Notes under the pieces: generated by a model
Database searches by the model: none
What the model saw: only the letters and a program-made list of their open reading frames with translations
What the model was told of the DNA's origin: nothing
Made by a program: the position numbers and the translations under genes
Assembly: GCF_902804485.1 (NCBI RefSeq)
Contig: NZ_CADCST010000086.1
Span: 1-64,000, forward strand
Direction of reading: 5' to 3'
DNA from: Flavobacterium collinsii
GTDB taxonomy: Bacteria > Bacteroidota > Bacteroidia > Flavobacteriales > Flavobacteriaceae
DNA: 64,000 bases
In this document: piece by piece, positions 33,493-41,309 of the stretch
Layout: each line of letters begins with the position of its first letter
Position numbering within the stretch: the stretch's first letter is position 1

Positions 33493-35907
33493 TTACCCTT
33501 TATCTGATAATCTCAAAATATCACCAAACACTCCTCTCGCTGTTACCGCAGAACCTGCACCGGCTCCCTGGATTACGATTGGACGGTCTCCGTAAGACTC
33601 TGTATAAATCTCAAAGAAAGAATCAGATCCTTTTAATCCGCCTAAGGCAGTGTCAGAAGGTACCGAAACTAGTTTTACTTCTAAGATTCCTTTATCGTTT
33701 TGCAAGTCTCCAGACAATTCACCAATATATCTTAACACGTGATTCGGTTTTTGATCGGCTTTTATTTTTTCATAAATCGGATCGAACTCTTTCAATTTCG
33801 TTAAGAAATCTCCAACGTTACCTTCACGCAAATGCTCCGGAATTAAATTCTGAATTGAGATTTCTTCAAACTCGTTCTGCAAGTCCAATTCTCTTGCCAA
33901 GATCAATAATTTTCTTCCCACATCATTTCCGCATAAATCCTCACGAGGATCCGGTTCTGTGTATCCGTTATCAATCGCTTCCTGTAAAATCTCACTAAAC
34001 GGAACGTCTTTTGCCGAAAAATTATTGAATAAATAACTCAATGTACCGGAAAATACTCCTTTTATCTTTGTGATGTTTTCTCCTGAAAGGTGCAATAATT
34101 TAATCGTATCAATTAATGGCAATCCTGCACCAACATTGGTTTCGTATAAATAATTCTTCTGATTTTCGGCTAAAGATTTTCTCAATTCTTTATAAAAACC
34201 ATAACTCAGTGTATTGGCTACTTTGTTAGAAGAGATAAGATCGAAACTACTCTCCACCAACGGAATATAATTCTCAACAAATTTTGCACTGGCTGTATTA
34301 TCAATCGCAATCAGGTTTTCTAAATGATGTTGATTCGCATAAGCAATAATATCCTGAATGGTATAGGCAAGTCCTTCCTTTTCAATGTCTGTTTTCCAGT
34401 TCGAACTTACTCCGTTTTTATCTAAAAGTACTTTTTTGGAATTGGCGATTGCAAAAACATTCAGTCTCACATCTTTTCGTTTTTCGATAGCGTCAGTCGA
34501 TTCTAAAATCTGATTGATTAAGGTTCCTCCCACTAATCCATGACCAATAATGGCAATATTGATTTTTTTGGAAACTCCGAAAATCTCACCGTGAATTACG
34601 TTTAAGGCTTTATGTAGTTCTGATTTTTTAACAACCAAACTCACGTTTTTACCCGTAACGGTATTATTGAACAAAATCGGAACAATTTTATTTTTGATTA
34701 ATGCTGTGTATGGTTTATGAAAAGTACTCAAATCCTGACCGATAATCGAAATTACCGAAACATTATCGGTTACCGTAATTTGATTTACATCTTTAGAATA
34801 GAAGTCATTTTCGAATTCTTTTTCTAATTCAACCATCGCCAATGTAGCTTTGTCGGTCGCCACCACAAGACCAATGCCTCGCTCTGAAGAACCTTGCGAA
34901 ATAATACTCACACTGATGTTGTGATCGCCCATTACTTTAAAAATTCGGGCATCTACACCTGCTTTCCCAAGTAAGCCGCGGCCTTCCAGATTCACCAAAG
35001 ATACATTCTCTAAAACAGAGAGTGTTTTAATTCCTTCTTTAGCAGAGTCTGAAGTAATCAAAGTCCCGCGATTTTCATGATTAAAGGTGTTTAAAATACG
35101 AAGCGGGATATTTTTTTCCAGTAATGGAATGATTGTTTTCGCATGTAAAATGGTAGCGCCAAAATTGGCTAATTCATTCGCCTCATTAAACGACAGGAAT
35201 TCGATCTTTTTAGCATCGGCAACCAGATCAGGATTTGCTGTGTAAATTCCGTCAACATGCGTAAAGTTTTGCAATTCTTCGGCATTTAGATAATTCGCAA
35301 TTAGCGATGCGGTATAATTACTCCCGTTTCTTCCTAAAGTTGTTGTATCGTTGTTATTGTTAGATCCAATAAAACCGGTCACGATGTTAACCGTTGAACC
35401 GTTGTGTTCTTTAAAATAATTGATCACATTTTTCTTAGAAAGCTGTTCCAAAGGCTGTGCATCACCAAATTTAGAATCGGTTTTCAACAATTCTCTTGAA
35501 TCTACAAAATTTGCAGGAACTCCTTTTCCAATTAAAATGGCAGTCAGCAATTTAGCCGAAAGTAATTCTCCTTTTGATAAAATCTGATCTTTAATTTTAT
35601 TGCTGTAATCCCCAATAAGACTTACTCCTTCAAAAAGTTTATCGAGTACATTAAATTCTTCCGACAAATCAACCTGAGGATAATCTGAAATCTGATACGC
35701 TTTAAAATTCTCAAATAATGGTTTATAATCCCCATTTTTCGCAGCAATTTTTAAAATGTATTCCAACTCGTCTGTTGCATTTCCGCGGGCCGAAACCACA
35801 ACAGCTATTTTTTCATTCTGCTGTACTTTATCCGTAATAATTGAAACTACTTTATTAAGTCCTTCTCCGTTTGATAACGATTTACCGCCAAATTTTAATA
35901 TTTTCAT
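33493..35907 (-). CDS. thrA: Bifunctional aspartate kinase / homoserine dehydrogenase
   Basis: The 804-residue fusion has aspartokinase (1-about 290; MKILKFGGKSL, GFIGSNNNNDTTTLGRNGSNYTA split over the active site, FGATILHAKT), two ACT domains (about 300-450) and homoserine dehydrogenase (about 460-804; GHGLVGGTLI for NAD(P), ETNVGAGLP, TEPDPREDLCGNDVGRK with catalytic Glu, Asp and Lys, and GAGAGSAVTARGV). It makes homoserine from aspartate in the methionine/threonine pathway. It starts one base after metX ends, so the two are co-transcribed. Its dehydrogenase signatures are intact, unlike the paralogue at 38070. Confidence 0.94.
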   Translation of the reverse strand: MKILKFGGKSLSNGEGLNKVVSIITDKVQQNEKIAVVVSARGNATDELEYILKIAAKNGDYKPLFENFKAYQISDYPQVDLSEEFNVLDKLFEGVSLIGDYSNKIKDQILSKGELLSAKLLTAILIGKGVPANFVDSRELLKTDSKFGDAQPLEQLSKKNVINYFKEHNGSTVNIVTGFIGSNNNNDTTTLGRNGSNYTASLIANYLNAEELQNFTHVDGIYTANPDLVADAKKIEFLSFNEANELANFGATILHAKTIIPLLEKNIPLRILNTFNHENRGTLITSDSAKEGIKTLSVLENVSLVNLEGRGLLGKAGVDARIFKVMGDHNISVSIISQGSSERGIGLVVATDKATLAMVELEKEFENDFYSKDVNQITVTDNVSVISIIGQDLSTFHKPYTALIKNKIVPILFNNTVTGKNVSLVVKKSELHKALNVIHGEIFGVSKKINIAIIGHGLVGGTLINQILESTDAIEKRKDVRLNVFAIANSKKVLLDKNGVSSNWKTDIEKEGLAYTIQDIIAYANQHHLENLIAIDNTASAKFVENYIPLVESSFDLISSNKVANTLSYGFYKELRKSLAENQKNYLYETNVGAGLPLIDTIKLLHLSGENITKIKGVFSGTLSYLFNNFSAKDVPFSEILQEAIDNGYTEPDPREDLCGNDVGRKLLILARELDLQNEFEEISIQNLIPEHLREGNVGDFLTKLKEFDPIYEKIKADQKPNHVLRYIGELSGDLQNDKGILEVKLVSVPSDTALGGLKGSDSFFEIYTESYGDRPIVIQGAGAGSAVTARGVFGDILRLSDKG

Positions 35908-35908
35908 T

Positions 35909-36898
35909 TTATTTTTCTATTGTTTCTGCCTTAAAAATATCGGCAAGTAAATGATCTAATTGTTTGTACTCGATTAAAAAAGCGTCATGTCCGTGAACCG
36001 AATCTATTTCGCTGTAAGAAACATTGTCTTTGAACTTTTTTAATTCCTTAAAAGTTTCCCGATTTTCTTTGGGTATAAAAAACAAATCCGAATTGATTCC
36101 GATAATGTGAATCGCAGCGTCTGTTTTAGATAACAAAGTCTCAAAATCCTCTCTGTTTCTGGTGATGTCTATGGTTTTAAGCAATTGGTTCATCAATTTA
36201 TACGAAGCCAATTGATATCTTTTCTGTAGTTTTTCACCATGATGCGCCAGCCAGCTTTCTATATTAAAAACAGGACGGTTGGCATTGATGGTACGTTGAA
36301 ATTTCTCTTTGAATGATTCAGGAGACCTGTAACACAACATAGCATGAATTCTGGCATCTTCGATAGGTTTTGAAGAATTGTTCAAAATTTGCTCTTGTAA
36401 ATAGCAATTGGCGATCATCCAGTCGGTCGACTTCCAATCTGTTGCAATGGGAATCAGGTTTTGAGTAATATGGGGTTCTAATGCAAGAATTTCCCAGGCG
36501 ATGCCACCACCAACAGAACCTCCGATAATGGTATGTAGTTGGTGAATATTTAAAAGCTCCAGACCTTTAATAAAAATGCGGGCAATATCTCTGGTAGTGA
36601 AATCCTGATAGTTTTCGATGATAAAGGAATCATTTCCGTTTCCGGGCACATTAAAAGCCAGTACGGTAAATTTATGGGTATCGATTGTTTTCTCTTCCCC
36701 AATAAGGTCATTCCACCAGCCGTTTGCTCCGGTAACCTCAGCATTCCCTGTCAAAGCATGGTTAACGAGAACAATAGGCGCACTATACAATGGTAAACCG
36801 GAAAGTGTAAAACTTAAAGGTAATGATGAGTAGGACACACCACTTTCGGTGATGAATTCCTGAATTATAATGGGACTTGGTATATTTTCCAATTTCAA
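35909..36898 (-). CDS. metX: Homoserine O-acetyltransferase MetX-like hydrolase
   Basis: The 329-residue alpha/beta hydrolase has the MetX features NHALTGNAEV, nucleophile elbow IGGSVGGGIAW (Ser128), the acid in GINSDLFF and His in SVHGHDAFLIE. It should acetylate homoserine for direct sulfhydrylation by MetY/MetZ. The frame starts at TTG 36898 (stop codon two triplets upstream, no nearby ATG), so translation uses an uncommon start. It follows a SAM-I riboswitch by 73 bases and precedes thrA by one base. It is slightly shorter than typical MetX. Confidence 0.9.
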   Translation of the reverse strand: MKLENIPSPIIIQEFITESGVSYSSLPLSFTLSGLPLYSAPIVLVNHALTGNAEVTGANGWWNDLIGEEKTIDTHKFTVLAFNVPGNGNDSFIIENYQDFTTRDIARIFIKGLELLNIHQLHTIIGGSVGGGIAWEILALEPHITQNLIPIATDWKSTDWMIANCYLQEQILNNSSKPIEDARIHAMLCYRSPESFKEKFQRTINANRPVFNIESWLAHHGEKLQKRYQLASYKLMNQLLKTIDITRNREDFETLLSKTDAAIHIIGINSDLFFIPKENRETFKELKKFKDNVSYSEIDSVHGHDAFLIEYKQLDHLLADIFKAETIEK

Positions 36899-36971
36899 AT
36901 CTTTTTAATTTTGATTTGTATGTGGAAATATTAGAAAGAAAGTCTAGAGTGAAACCAGAAAATTTCTTGTT

Positions 36972-37076
36972 GTTATCTTTCCACGTTTGGGCGTGGTAGA
37001 ATGCAGCACCTTCTTCGAATTAACGAAGGGTTGCTAAGGATTCATCGGGTCTAATCCCTCGTCCTTTCTTTATAAC
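36972..37076 (-). promoter_or_regulatory. SAM-I (S-box) riboswitch upstream of metX-thrA
   Basis: On the minus strand GTTATA/GATAAC form P1. Inside are GGACGAGGGATTAGACCC, GATGAATCCTTAGCAACC, a P3 hairpin CTTCG..CGAAG, AAGGTGCTGCATTCTACC and a P4 hairpin CCACG..CGTGG. All S-box core blocks are present in order. A TTAATTTGCACC about 20-30 bases upstream resembles a -7 box, so the switch may have its own start after the small gene at 37267. No terminator lies before metX, hinting at control of translation. Confidence 0.94.
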
Positions 37077-37266
37077 ATTTCAATACGTTTTTGAACTTAA
37101 AGGTGCAAATTAACTACTAATTTCTCAAACAAACAAATTTTATCGAAACTGATTCCTCAATTTCTTAAACATAATTCAAACAAAAACTAGTGTACGCAAA
37201 AAATTACCGAACAATTTGCCCAGTAAAATTAAGCAGGTTTCCCTCTATTTTATGATGCTTTTAGAT

Positions 37267-37467
37267 TTAAATAAAAAGCGTTTCATTCTCTTTTGAATAC
37301 ATCAAAAATAATAATGAATCCGGATTTTTCTTCTCCGCTTTTTTATTTGTTTCAGTCACCCCGAATCTTGAATCGGTCAATTCATTTGTTGGCGGTGCAT
37401 TGTTTCTTTTAGCTCTAATGTTTTTCAATGTTGAAAAAGTCTTTGTTAGGTAGTTTATTGTGCTCAT
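37267..37467 (-). CDS. Small conserved-tail protein A (66 residues), unknown
   Basis: This 66-residue protein is basic in the middle (NIRAKRNN, NKKAEKK), contains no Cys, and has no signal or membrane segment. Its last residues, DSLLFLMYSKENETLFI, match those of the 62-residue protein at 40711-40899 (NSLLFQMYLHEEEDLFI) at about ten of 17 positions, ending exactly at the stop in both. It lies behind a Cys-codon leader and terminator and before the SAM-I/metX unit. The start is ATG in AATGTCATGA, a context shared with the paralogue. The shared tail and position argue that it is real. I do not recognise the family. Confidence 0.65.
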   Translation of the reverse strand: MSTINYLTKTFSTLKNIRAKRNNAPPTNELTDSRFGVTETNKKAEKKNPDSLLFLMYSKENETLFI

Positions 37468-37544
37468 GACATTTAAGTTTATGTTAGTTTGCGTGTTATT
37501 ATCTTTATTTTATGTTTATTTCTTTGTTATCGTAATCAAATGGA

Positions 37545-37583
37545 ATAAAAAAACCCTTTTGGGTTTTTAATACCAAAAGGGTT
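37545..37583 (-). terminator. Attenuator terminator of the Cys leader
   Basis: On the minus strand AACCCTTTTGG (37583-37573) pairs perfectly with CCAAAAGGGTT (37562-37552) over a ten-base loop and runs into seven T. The alternative partner of CTTTTGGTAT (37579-37570) is ATACTAAAAG at 37617-37608, beginning within the leader's stop codon. That pairing would break the terminator. Confidence 0.85.
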
Positions 37584-37616
37584 CAAGTTTTTTACAACTT
37601 ATATATACTTTTAGTA

Positions 37617-37718
37617 TCAACAGACGCATACACAAATACGTGCGACGTTAAACATCTTGTTCATCTGTAGGGACTTATTCATCTGGGACTTAATTACTAT
37701 TTTAAAAAATTCTTGCAT
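37617..37718 (-). CDS. Cys-rich leader peptide (33 codons)
   Basis: ATG at 37718 reads 33 codons to TGA (37619-37617). The C-terminus is NVARICVCVC, three Cys codons (TGT, TGC, TGT) among the last five, preceded by MNKSLQMNKMF, which offers alternative ATG starts. The transcription terminator starts 33 bases after the stop. Between them lies AAGTT/AACTT, a small hairpin inside the proposed antiterminator (ATACTAAAAG with CTTTTGGTAT). Ribosome stalling at the Cys codons would expose ATACTAAAAG and favour read-through. This is the design of amino-acid attenuators, with cysteinyl-tRNA as the probable signal. Confidence 0.72.
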   Translation of the reverse strand: MQEFFKIVIKSQMNKSLQMNKMFNVARICVCVC

Positions 37719-37748
37719 TTTTTCTATTTTAATAAACTTCTTTAAACT

Positions 37749-37764
37749 TTAGAAATATTTCTAA
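37749..37764. promoter_or_regulatory. Perfect 16-base AT palindrome upstream of Cys leader
   Basis: TTAGAAATATTTCTAA lies 31 bases before the leader ATG. It could be a regulator site near the promoter. I cannot place a good -33/-7 pair here. Confidence 0.35.
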
Positions 37765-38069
37765 TTTACTCTTCTTTTAATCAACAGAGTACAAAACTTT
37801 TGCCTCAATCGATGTAACTTTCATTCAGAATACTAAATTATTTCTTCTTTAGTTTTGAAGTCTTACAAATTTGCGAATATTTTATCAATTATGCAAGTGA
37901 GACTCAATAAATTAATCCCAAAAAACGTTAAAAAGCGGCCTTTTTAGGTTAAAAAACATCTTACAAAATTAACATACCAATATTTAAAAGATAAATCTTA
38001 CAAAAAATAACTTAAAAACTTTCCTGTTTCATTATATCAAAGAACAACTTACTAGTATTTCGAAACCAC
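37765..38069. other. Intergenic region, no gene seen
   Basis: This AT-rich stretch lies between the Cys leader and the end of the homoserine dehydrogenase-like gene. A TAATTTAG near 37830 and a TTTTTAGG near 37941 are the only promoter- or terminator-like scraps. No open frame or structured RNA is evident. Confidence 0.4.
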
Positions 38070-39158
38070 TTACAACCAGACTGCTTCTTTATTTTTGATC
38101 TTTTCGGCTACTTTTAAAATATCTGTAATTACACCCCTTGAAATGGCTTGCTTACAGGCCGAAGCACTTTGAATCACAATTGGAACAGCTGCATACGATT
38201 GTGTATAAATTTCGAAAATGGTATCTGATCCTTTCAACTGACCTATTGCTGAAGTAATGGGTTCTGAAACCAGTTTGACTTCTAATGTGTTTTTTACAAC
38301 ATCAAATTCTCCCACGTATCGCAGTACATGATCATCTGCCTGACTAATCTTAGCAATTTTAAACGATCTGTCGAGCGCTTCTTTATTCAGAATGCCGTTT
38401 TGCTCCAGATGCTCTTCATTAATAAGGGAATTAATTTTTATATCTGACAGCTCAAAATCTTTTCCAATTTCTCTCGTGAGAATCAGCAATTTTCTGGCTG
38501 TATCATTTCCGGATAAATCTTCTTTAAAGGTGGAACGCATTAAACCGAGTAAACTCGCATCTTTTAATAAAGAAGAGAAGGTTGTTTCTTCGGCAGCAAA
38601 GCGATTAAAAACATAACTCAGATTATCTGAAAAAACACCACGAATCTTTGTGATTTTTTCGCCTGAATAATACAAGTCTCTCAAAGTTTGTAAAACCGGG
38701 AATCCGGTATCTACTGAGGTTTCATACAAAAACTCTTTGTCGTACTTTTTAAGGTTTGACCTAATCTCTTTGTATAAATCAATCGGCAATGTGTTGGCTT
38801 TTTTATTTACCGCTACAATATTAAATCCGTTTTCGATCAATGTATTATAATGATGTATTAACTCATCGCTCGCCGTAGCATCTACAGCGATTAAATTTTC
38901 AAATTCATTTTCTTTGGCAAATTCAATAATATCCTGAACCTTAAAAGGAACAGCCAATTCCAGAAAATTGGTTTCCCAAGCATATCCTACACCTTCTTTC
39001 TCGAAAAAAGCTACAGTTGAATTGGTGATAATCGGAAAGTGAAAATCGATATTCTTACTTTTGAGAAAAAACTCCTGACTTTCAATAATTTGATTGATCA
39101 AAGTACTCCCTATATTTCCAATTCCAAAAAGGATGATATTTATTTTAAGCTTTGACAT
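38070..39158 (-). CDS. Homoserine dehydrogenase paralogue with degraded active-site motifs
   Basis: This 362-residue protein aligns along its length with the dehydrogenase half of the local ThrA. It keeps the Rossmann GIGNIGSTLI, VNKKANT, ITKIRGVF and EDLSGNDTARKLLIL. The substrate motif TEPDPR of ThrA is MRSTFK here, ETNVGAG is ETSVDTG, and GAGAGSAVTARGV is SASACKQAISRGV. Loss of the Glu in TEPDPR and of the Gly-rich cofactor loop suggests weak or no homoserine dehydrogenase activity. I chose ATG 39158 (MSKLKIN). The gene is downstream of metY in the Met-leader operon, so a role in methionine metabolism, perhaps regulatory, is likely. Confidence 0.8.
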   Translation of the reverse strand: MSKLKINIILFGIGNIGSTLINQIIESQEFFLKSKNIDFHFPIITNSTVAFFEKEGVGYAWETNFLELAVPFKVQDIIEFAKENEFENLIAVDATASDELIHHYNTLIENGFNIVAVNKKANTLPIDLYKEIRSNLKKYDKEFLYETSVDTGFPVLQTLRDLYYSGEKITKIRGVFSDNLSYVFNRFAAEETTFSSLLKDASLLGLMRSTFKEDLSGNDTARKLLILTREIGKDFELSDIKINSLINEEHLEQNGILNKEALDRSFKIAKISQADDHVLRYVGEFDVVKNTLEVKLVSEPITSAIGQLKGSDTIFEIYTQSYAAVPIVIQSASACKQAISRGVITDILKVAEKIKNKEAVWL

Positions 39159-39337
39159 AATTTTACTTTTTAATTTTTTAAACCTTATAACTATTTTAAG
39201 TACACTGTAGCACTCTACATTAAACCTCAACACCTATAAGGTTTAAAACTTTTATACTGATTTGCTTTTTATAAAAAATCACCTCTAGCAGAAATCACGC
39301 TGCTAAAGGCAATTTTTCAAACAAAAAACAAAAAAAC

Positions 39338-40642
39338 CTAGTTTTTATTAATGCTGTATTGTGACTCGGTCACGCTTGCAAAAACAGTTTGCAAGTCAGC
39401 AATTAAATCTTCTATATCTTCCAATCCAACGGAAAGTCGAACCAGATCTTTTGAAACTCCCGTTTCTAATTGTTCGGCATCAGACAATTGCTGGTGCGTT
39501 GTACTTGCCGGATGAATGATTAATGACTTTGTATCACCAATGTTGGCCAGAAGCGAGAAAAGTTTGGTTTCATCTACCACTTTTTTGGCTGCTTCAAAAC
39601 CTCCTTTTAATCCAAAGGTAACGACACCACTTTGCCCTTTTGGTAAGTACTGCTGTGACAGGTCATAATATTTATTGTTTTTTAAGCCCGGATAGTTCAC
39701 CCAGGCTACTTCTTCCTGTTTTTCTAACCAGGAAGCCAAAGCCAAAGCATTTTCGCTGTGTTTTTGAATTCGAATTGGTAAAGTCTCTAATCCCTGAATG
39801 ATCTGGAAAGCATTAAACGGACTCAAAGCTGCTCCAAAATCACGTAATCCTTCGATTCTCGCTTTAGCAATGAAAGCGGCATTTCCTAAAGCTTCGTGAT
39901 ACACTAAGCCATGATATCCCGGTGAAGGTTCTGTGAACTCAGGAAATTTACCATTCGCCCAGTCAAACGTTCCGGCGTCGATAATGGCTCCTCCTAATGA
40001 GGTTCCGTTTCCTGAAATATATTTGGTAAGGGAGTGAATGACAATGTCTGCTCCGTAAGCAATCGGATTTAATAAATAAGGAGTAGCTACTGTATTGTCT
40101 ACAATAAAAGGAACTTTAAATTTTTTAGCCTCCACTGCAATCGCTTTCAGATCAAGCACATCTAATTTTGGGTTTCCTAAAGATTCAACAAAAAATGCCC
40201 GTGTGTTTTCTTTGGCAGCTTTAGTGAAATTTTCGGGTTTTGAAGGATCTACAAAGGTAGTTGTGATCCCTAAACGCGGTAAAGTTACACTCAATAAATT
40301 ATACGTTCCTCCGTACAAACTATTAGAAGCCACAATATGATCTCCTGCTTTTAGTAAAGTTAATAAAGATGTGGAAATTGCAGAGGCTCCTGAGGCTGTA
40401 ACTACTGCCCCAATTCCACCTTCAAGTGCCGCAAGACGTTGTTCCAAAACATCATTTGTAGGGTTATTTAATCGGGTGTAAATAAATCCAGCTTCAGCAA
40501 GACCAAACAAATTGGCTGCGTGATCTGAGTTGTTAAAAACATACGATGATGTCTGATAAATTGGAACTGCTCTGGTTCCTGCATTTTTAGTAACATCGTG
40601 TCCTGCGTGTAGTGCGTTTGTGGCAAATTTTTGTGTGCTCAT
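39338..40642 (-). CDS. metY: O-acetylhomoserine sulfhydrylase MetY
   Basis: The 434-residue PLP enzyme shows TNALHAGHD, PIYQTSSYVF, YTRLNNPTNDVLEQRLAALEGG (split by Gly at the end), SNSLYGGTYNL, and PLP lysine in VIHSLTKYISGNGTSLGG. The NGT(S/T)LGG after the lysine and the length near 430 are those of O-acetylhomoserine aminocarboxypropyltransferase, which makes homocysteine from O-acetylhomoserine and sulfide. It lies 68 bases after the small gene 40711-40899 and before the dehydrogenase paralogue, under the Met-rich leader. Confidence 0.92.
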   Translation of the reverse strand: MSTQKFATNALHAGHDVTKNAGTRAVPIYQTSSYVFNNSDHAANLFGLAEAGFIYTRLNNPTNDVLEQRLAALEGGIGAVVTASGASAISTSLLTLLKAGDHIVASNSLYGGTYNLLSVTLPRLGITTTFVDPSKPENFTKAAKENTRAFFVESLGNPKLDVLDLKAIAVEAKKFKVPFIVDNTVATPYLLNPIAYGADIVIHSLTKYISGNGTSLGGAIIDAGTFDWANGKFPEFTEPSPGYHGLVYHEALGNAAFIAKARIEGLRDFGAALSPFNAFQIIQGLETLPIRIQKHSENALALASWLEKQEEVAWVNYPGLKNNKYYDLSQQYLPKGQSGVVTFGLKGGFEAAKKVVDETKLFSLLANIGDTKSLIIHPASTTHQQLSDAEQLETGVSKDLVRLSVGLEDIEDLIADLQTVFASVTESQYSINKN

Positions 40643-40710
40643 GATTTCTTAGTTTTAGATATTGTTAATAGCTTTTGGTTTATTATTGATTTCTTAAGTC
40701 GTTTTTTATC

Positions 40711-40899
40711 TCATATAAAAAGATCTTCTTCTTCGTGTAAATACATTTGAAAGAGCAGGGAGTTTGATTCACTCGAATACAACTCTCCTTTTATTTTAAC
40801 TGCATTCTCTCTTTTGTTCTTAACTATACCTGCAAATCGTTTAAAATCTGTTTTCAATCGGTATAAAATCTCTCTTAATATAATATGTAGTGTTTTCAT
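40711..40899 (-). CDS. Small conserved-tail protein B (62 residues), unknown
   Basis: This 62-residue protein has a basic, amphipathic N-terminal helix (HIILREILYRLKTDFKRF), no Cys, and an acidic tail NSLLFQMYLHEEEDLFI matching that of protein A (37267-37467), with the stop at the same place. It is the first gene after the Met-rich leader and terminator and precedes metY by 68 bases. Its ATG is in AATGTCATGA as in protein A. No known domain is seen. Expression upon methionine/cysteine shortage is inferred, and the lack of Cys fits that. Confidence 0.65.
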   Translation of the reverse strand: MKTLHIILREILYRLKTDFKRFAGIVKNKRENAVKIKGELYSSESNSLLFQMYLHEEEDLFI

Positions 40900-40923
40900 G
40901 ACATTCGTTTTAGTTTCAGAATT

Positions 40924-40959
40924 AAAAAAAGCCCTTTCGGATGGCGACCAAAAGGGCTT
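40924..40959 (-). terminator. Attenuator terminator of the Met leader
   Basis: On the minus strand AAGCCCTTT (40959-40951) pairs with AAAGGGCTT (40937-40929), then TTTTT. CTTTTGG (40954-40948) overlapping the first arm can instead pair with CCAAAAG (41000-40994), the last codons of the leader. Between them TTATAGTT/AACTATAA makes a nested hairpin. Confidence 0.85.
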
Positions 40960-40990
40960 ATAGTTCTAACTATAACAAAGATTCACTCTT

Positions 40991-41071
40991 TCACTTTTGG
41001 TAATAGCAATTTGGGATGCACATTTGCATCATCTCACAACACATCATCATACTATTTGCTATTGTTTTCAT
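40991..41071 (-). CDS. Met/Cys-rich leader peptide (26 codons)
   Basis: ATG at 41071 to TGA (40993-40991). The 26 residues include seven Met and four Cys, concentrated in SMMMCCEMMQMC, followed by IPNCYYQK. So high a share of two rare amino acids is very unlikely by chance. A good promoter lies about 54 bases upstream, and an intrinsic terminator with a competing antiterminator lies about 30 bases downstream, before small protein B, metY and the dehydrogenase paralogue. The layout is that of an attenuator sensing methionyl-tRNA (with cysteinyl-tRNA second). The peptide itself is probably not functional. Confidence 0.8.
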   Translation of the reverse strand: MKTIANSMMMCCEMMQMCIPNCYYQK

Positions 41072-41124
41072 TTCTATTTGATTTAAAATTATTGTCTTTT
41101 TTTAATTCGACTAATTCTATAGAG

Positions 41125-41156
41125 TAAATGTAATAAGTATTTTCTGAACTACCAAA
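41125..41156 (-). promoter_or_regulatory. Promoter of the Met leader/metY operon
   Basis: On the minus strand TTTG (41156-41153), 20 bases, TACATTTA (41132-41125), one mismatch to TAnnTTTG. Transcription would start near 41118, giving a leader of about 47 bases before the leader ATG. Confidence 0.65.
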
Positions 41157-41309
41157 TTAAATAGTAATATTTAATGTAAAAATTTTATTACCCCTTGTGA
41201 ATACTGGCCTTACGCTGAAAAAAAAACCACAGATTATATTGATTAAACAGATTTGAATTCATCTTACAATCATTTTAACTCTTATAAACTGTGGCCAATA
41301 TTATGTTAT

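Noticed and set aside
33579..33998. 139-codon plus-strand frame within thrA
   Set aside because: Antisense to the homoserine dehydrogenase domain, with no recognisable motif.
39159..39233. Upstream start adding 25 residues to the dehydrogenase paralogue
   Set aside because: The Rossmann strand begins right after the ATG at 39158, as in other homoserine dehydrogenases.
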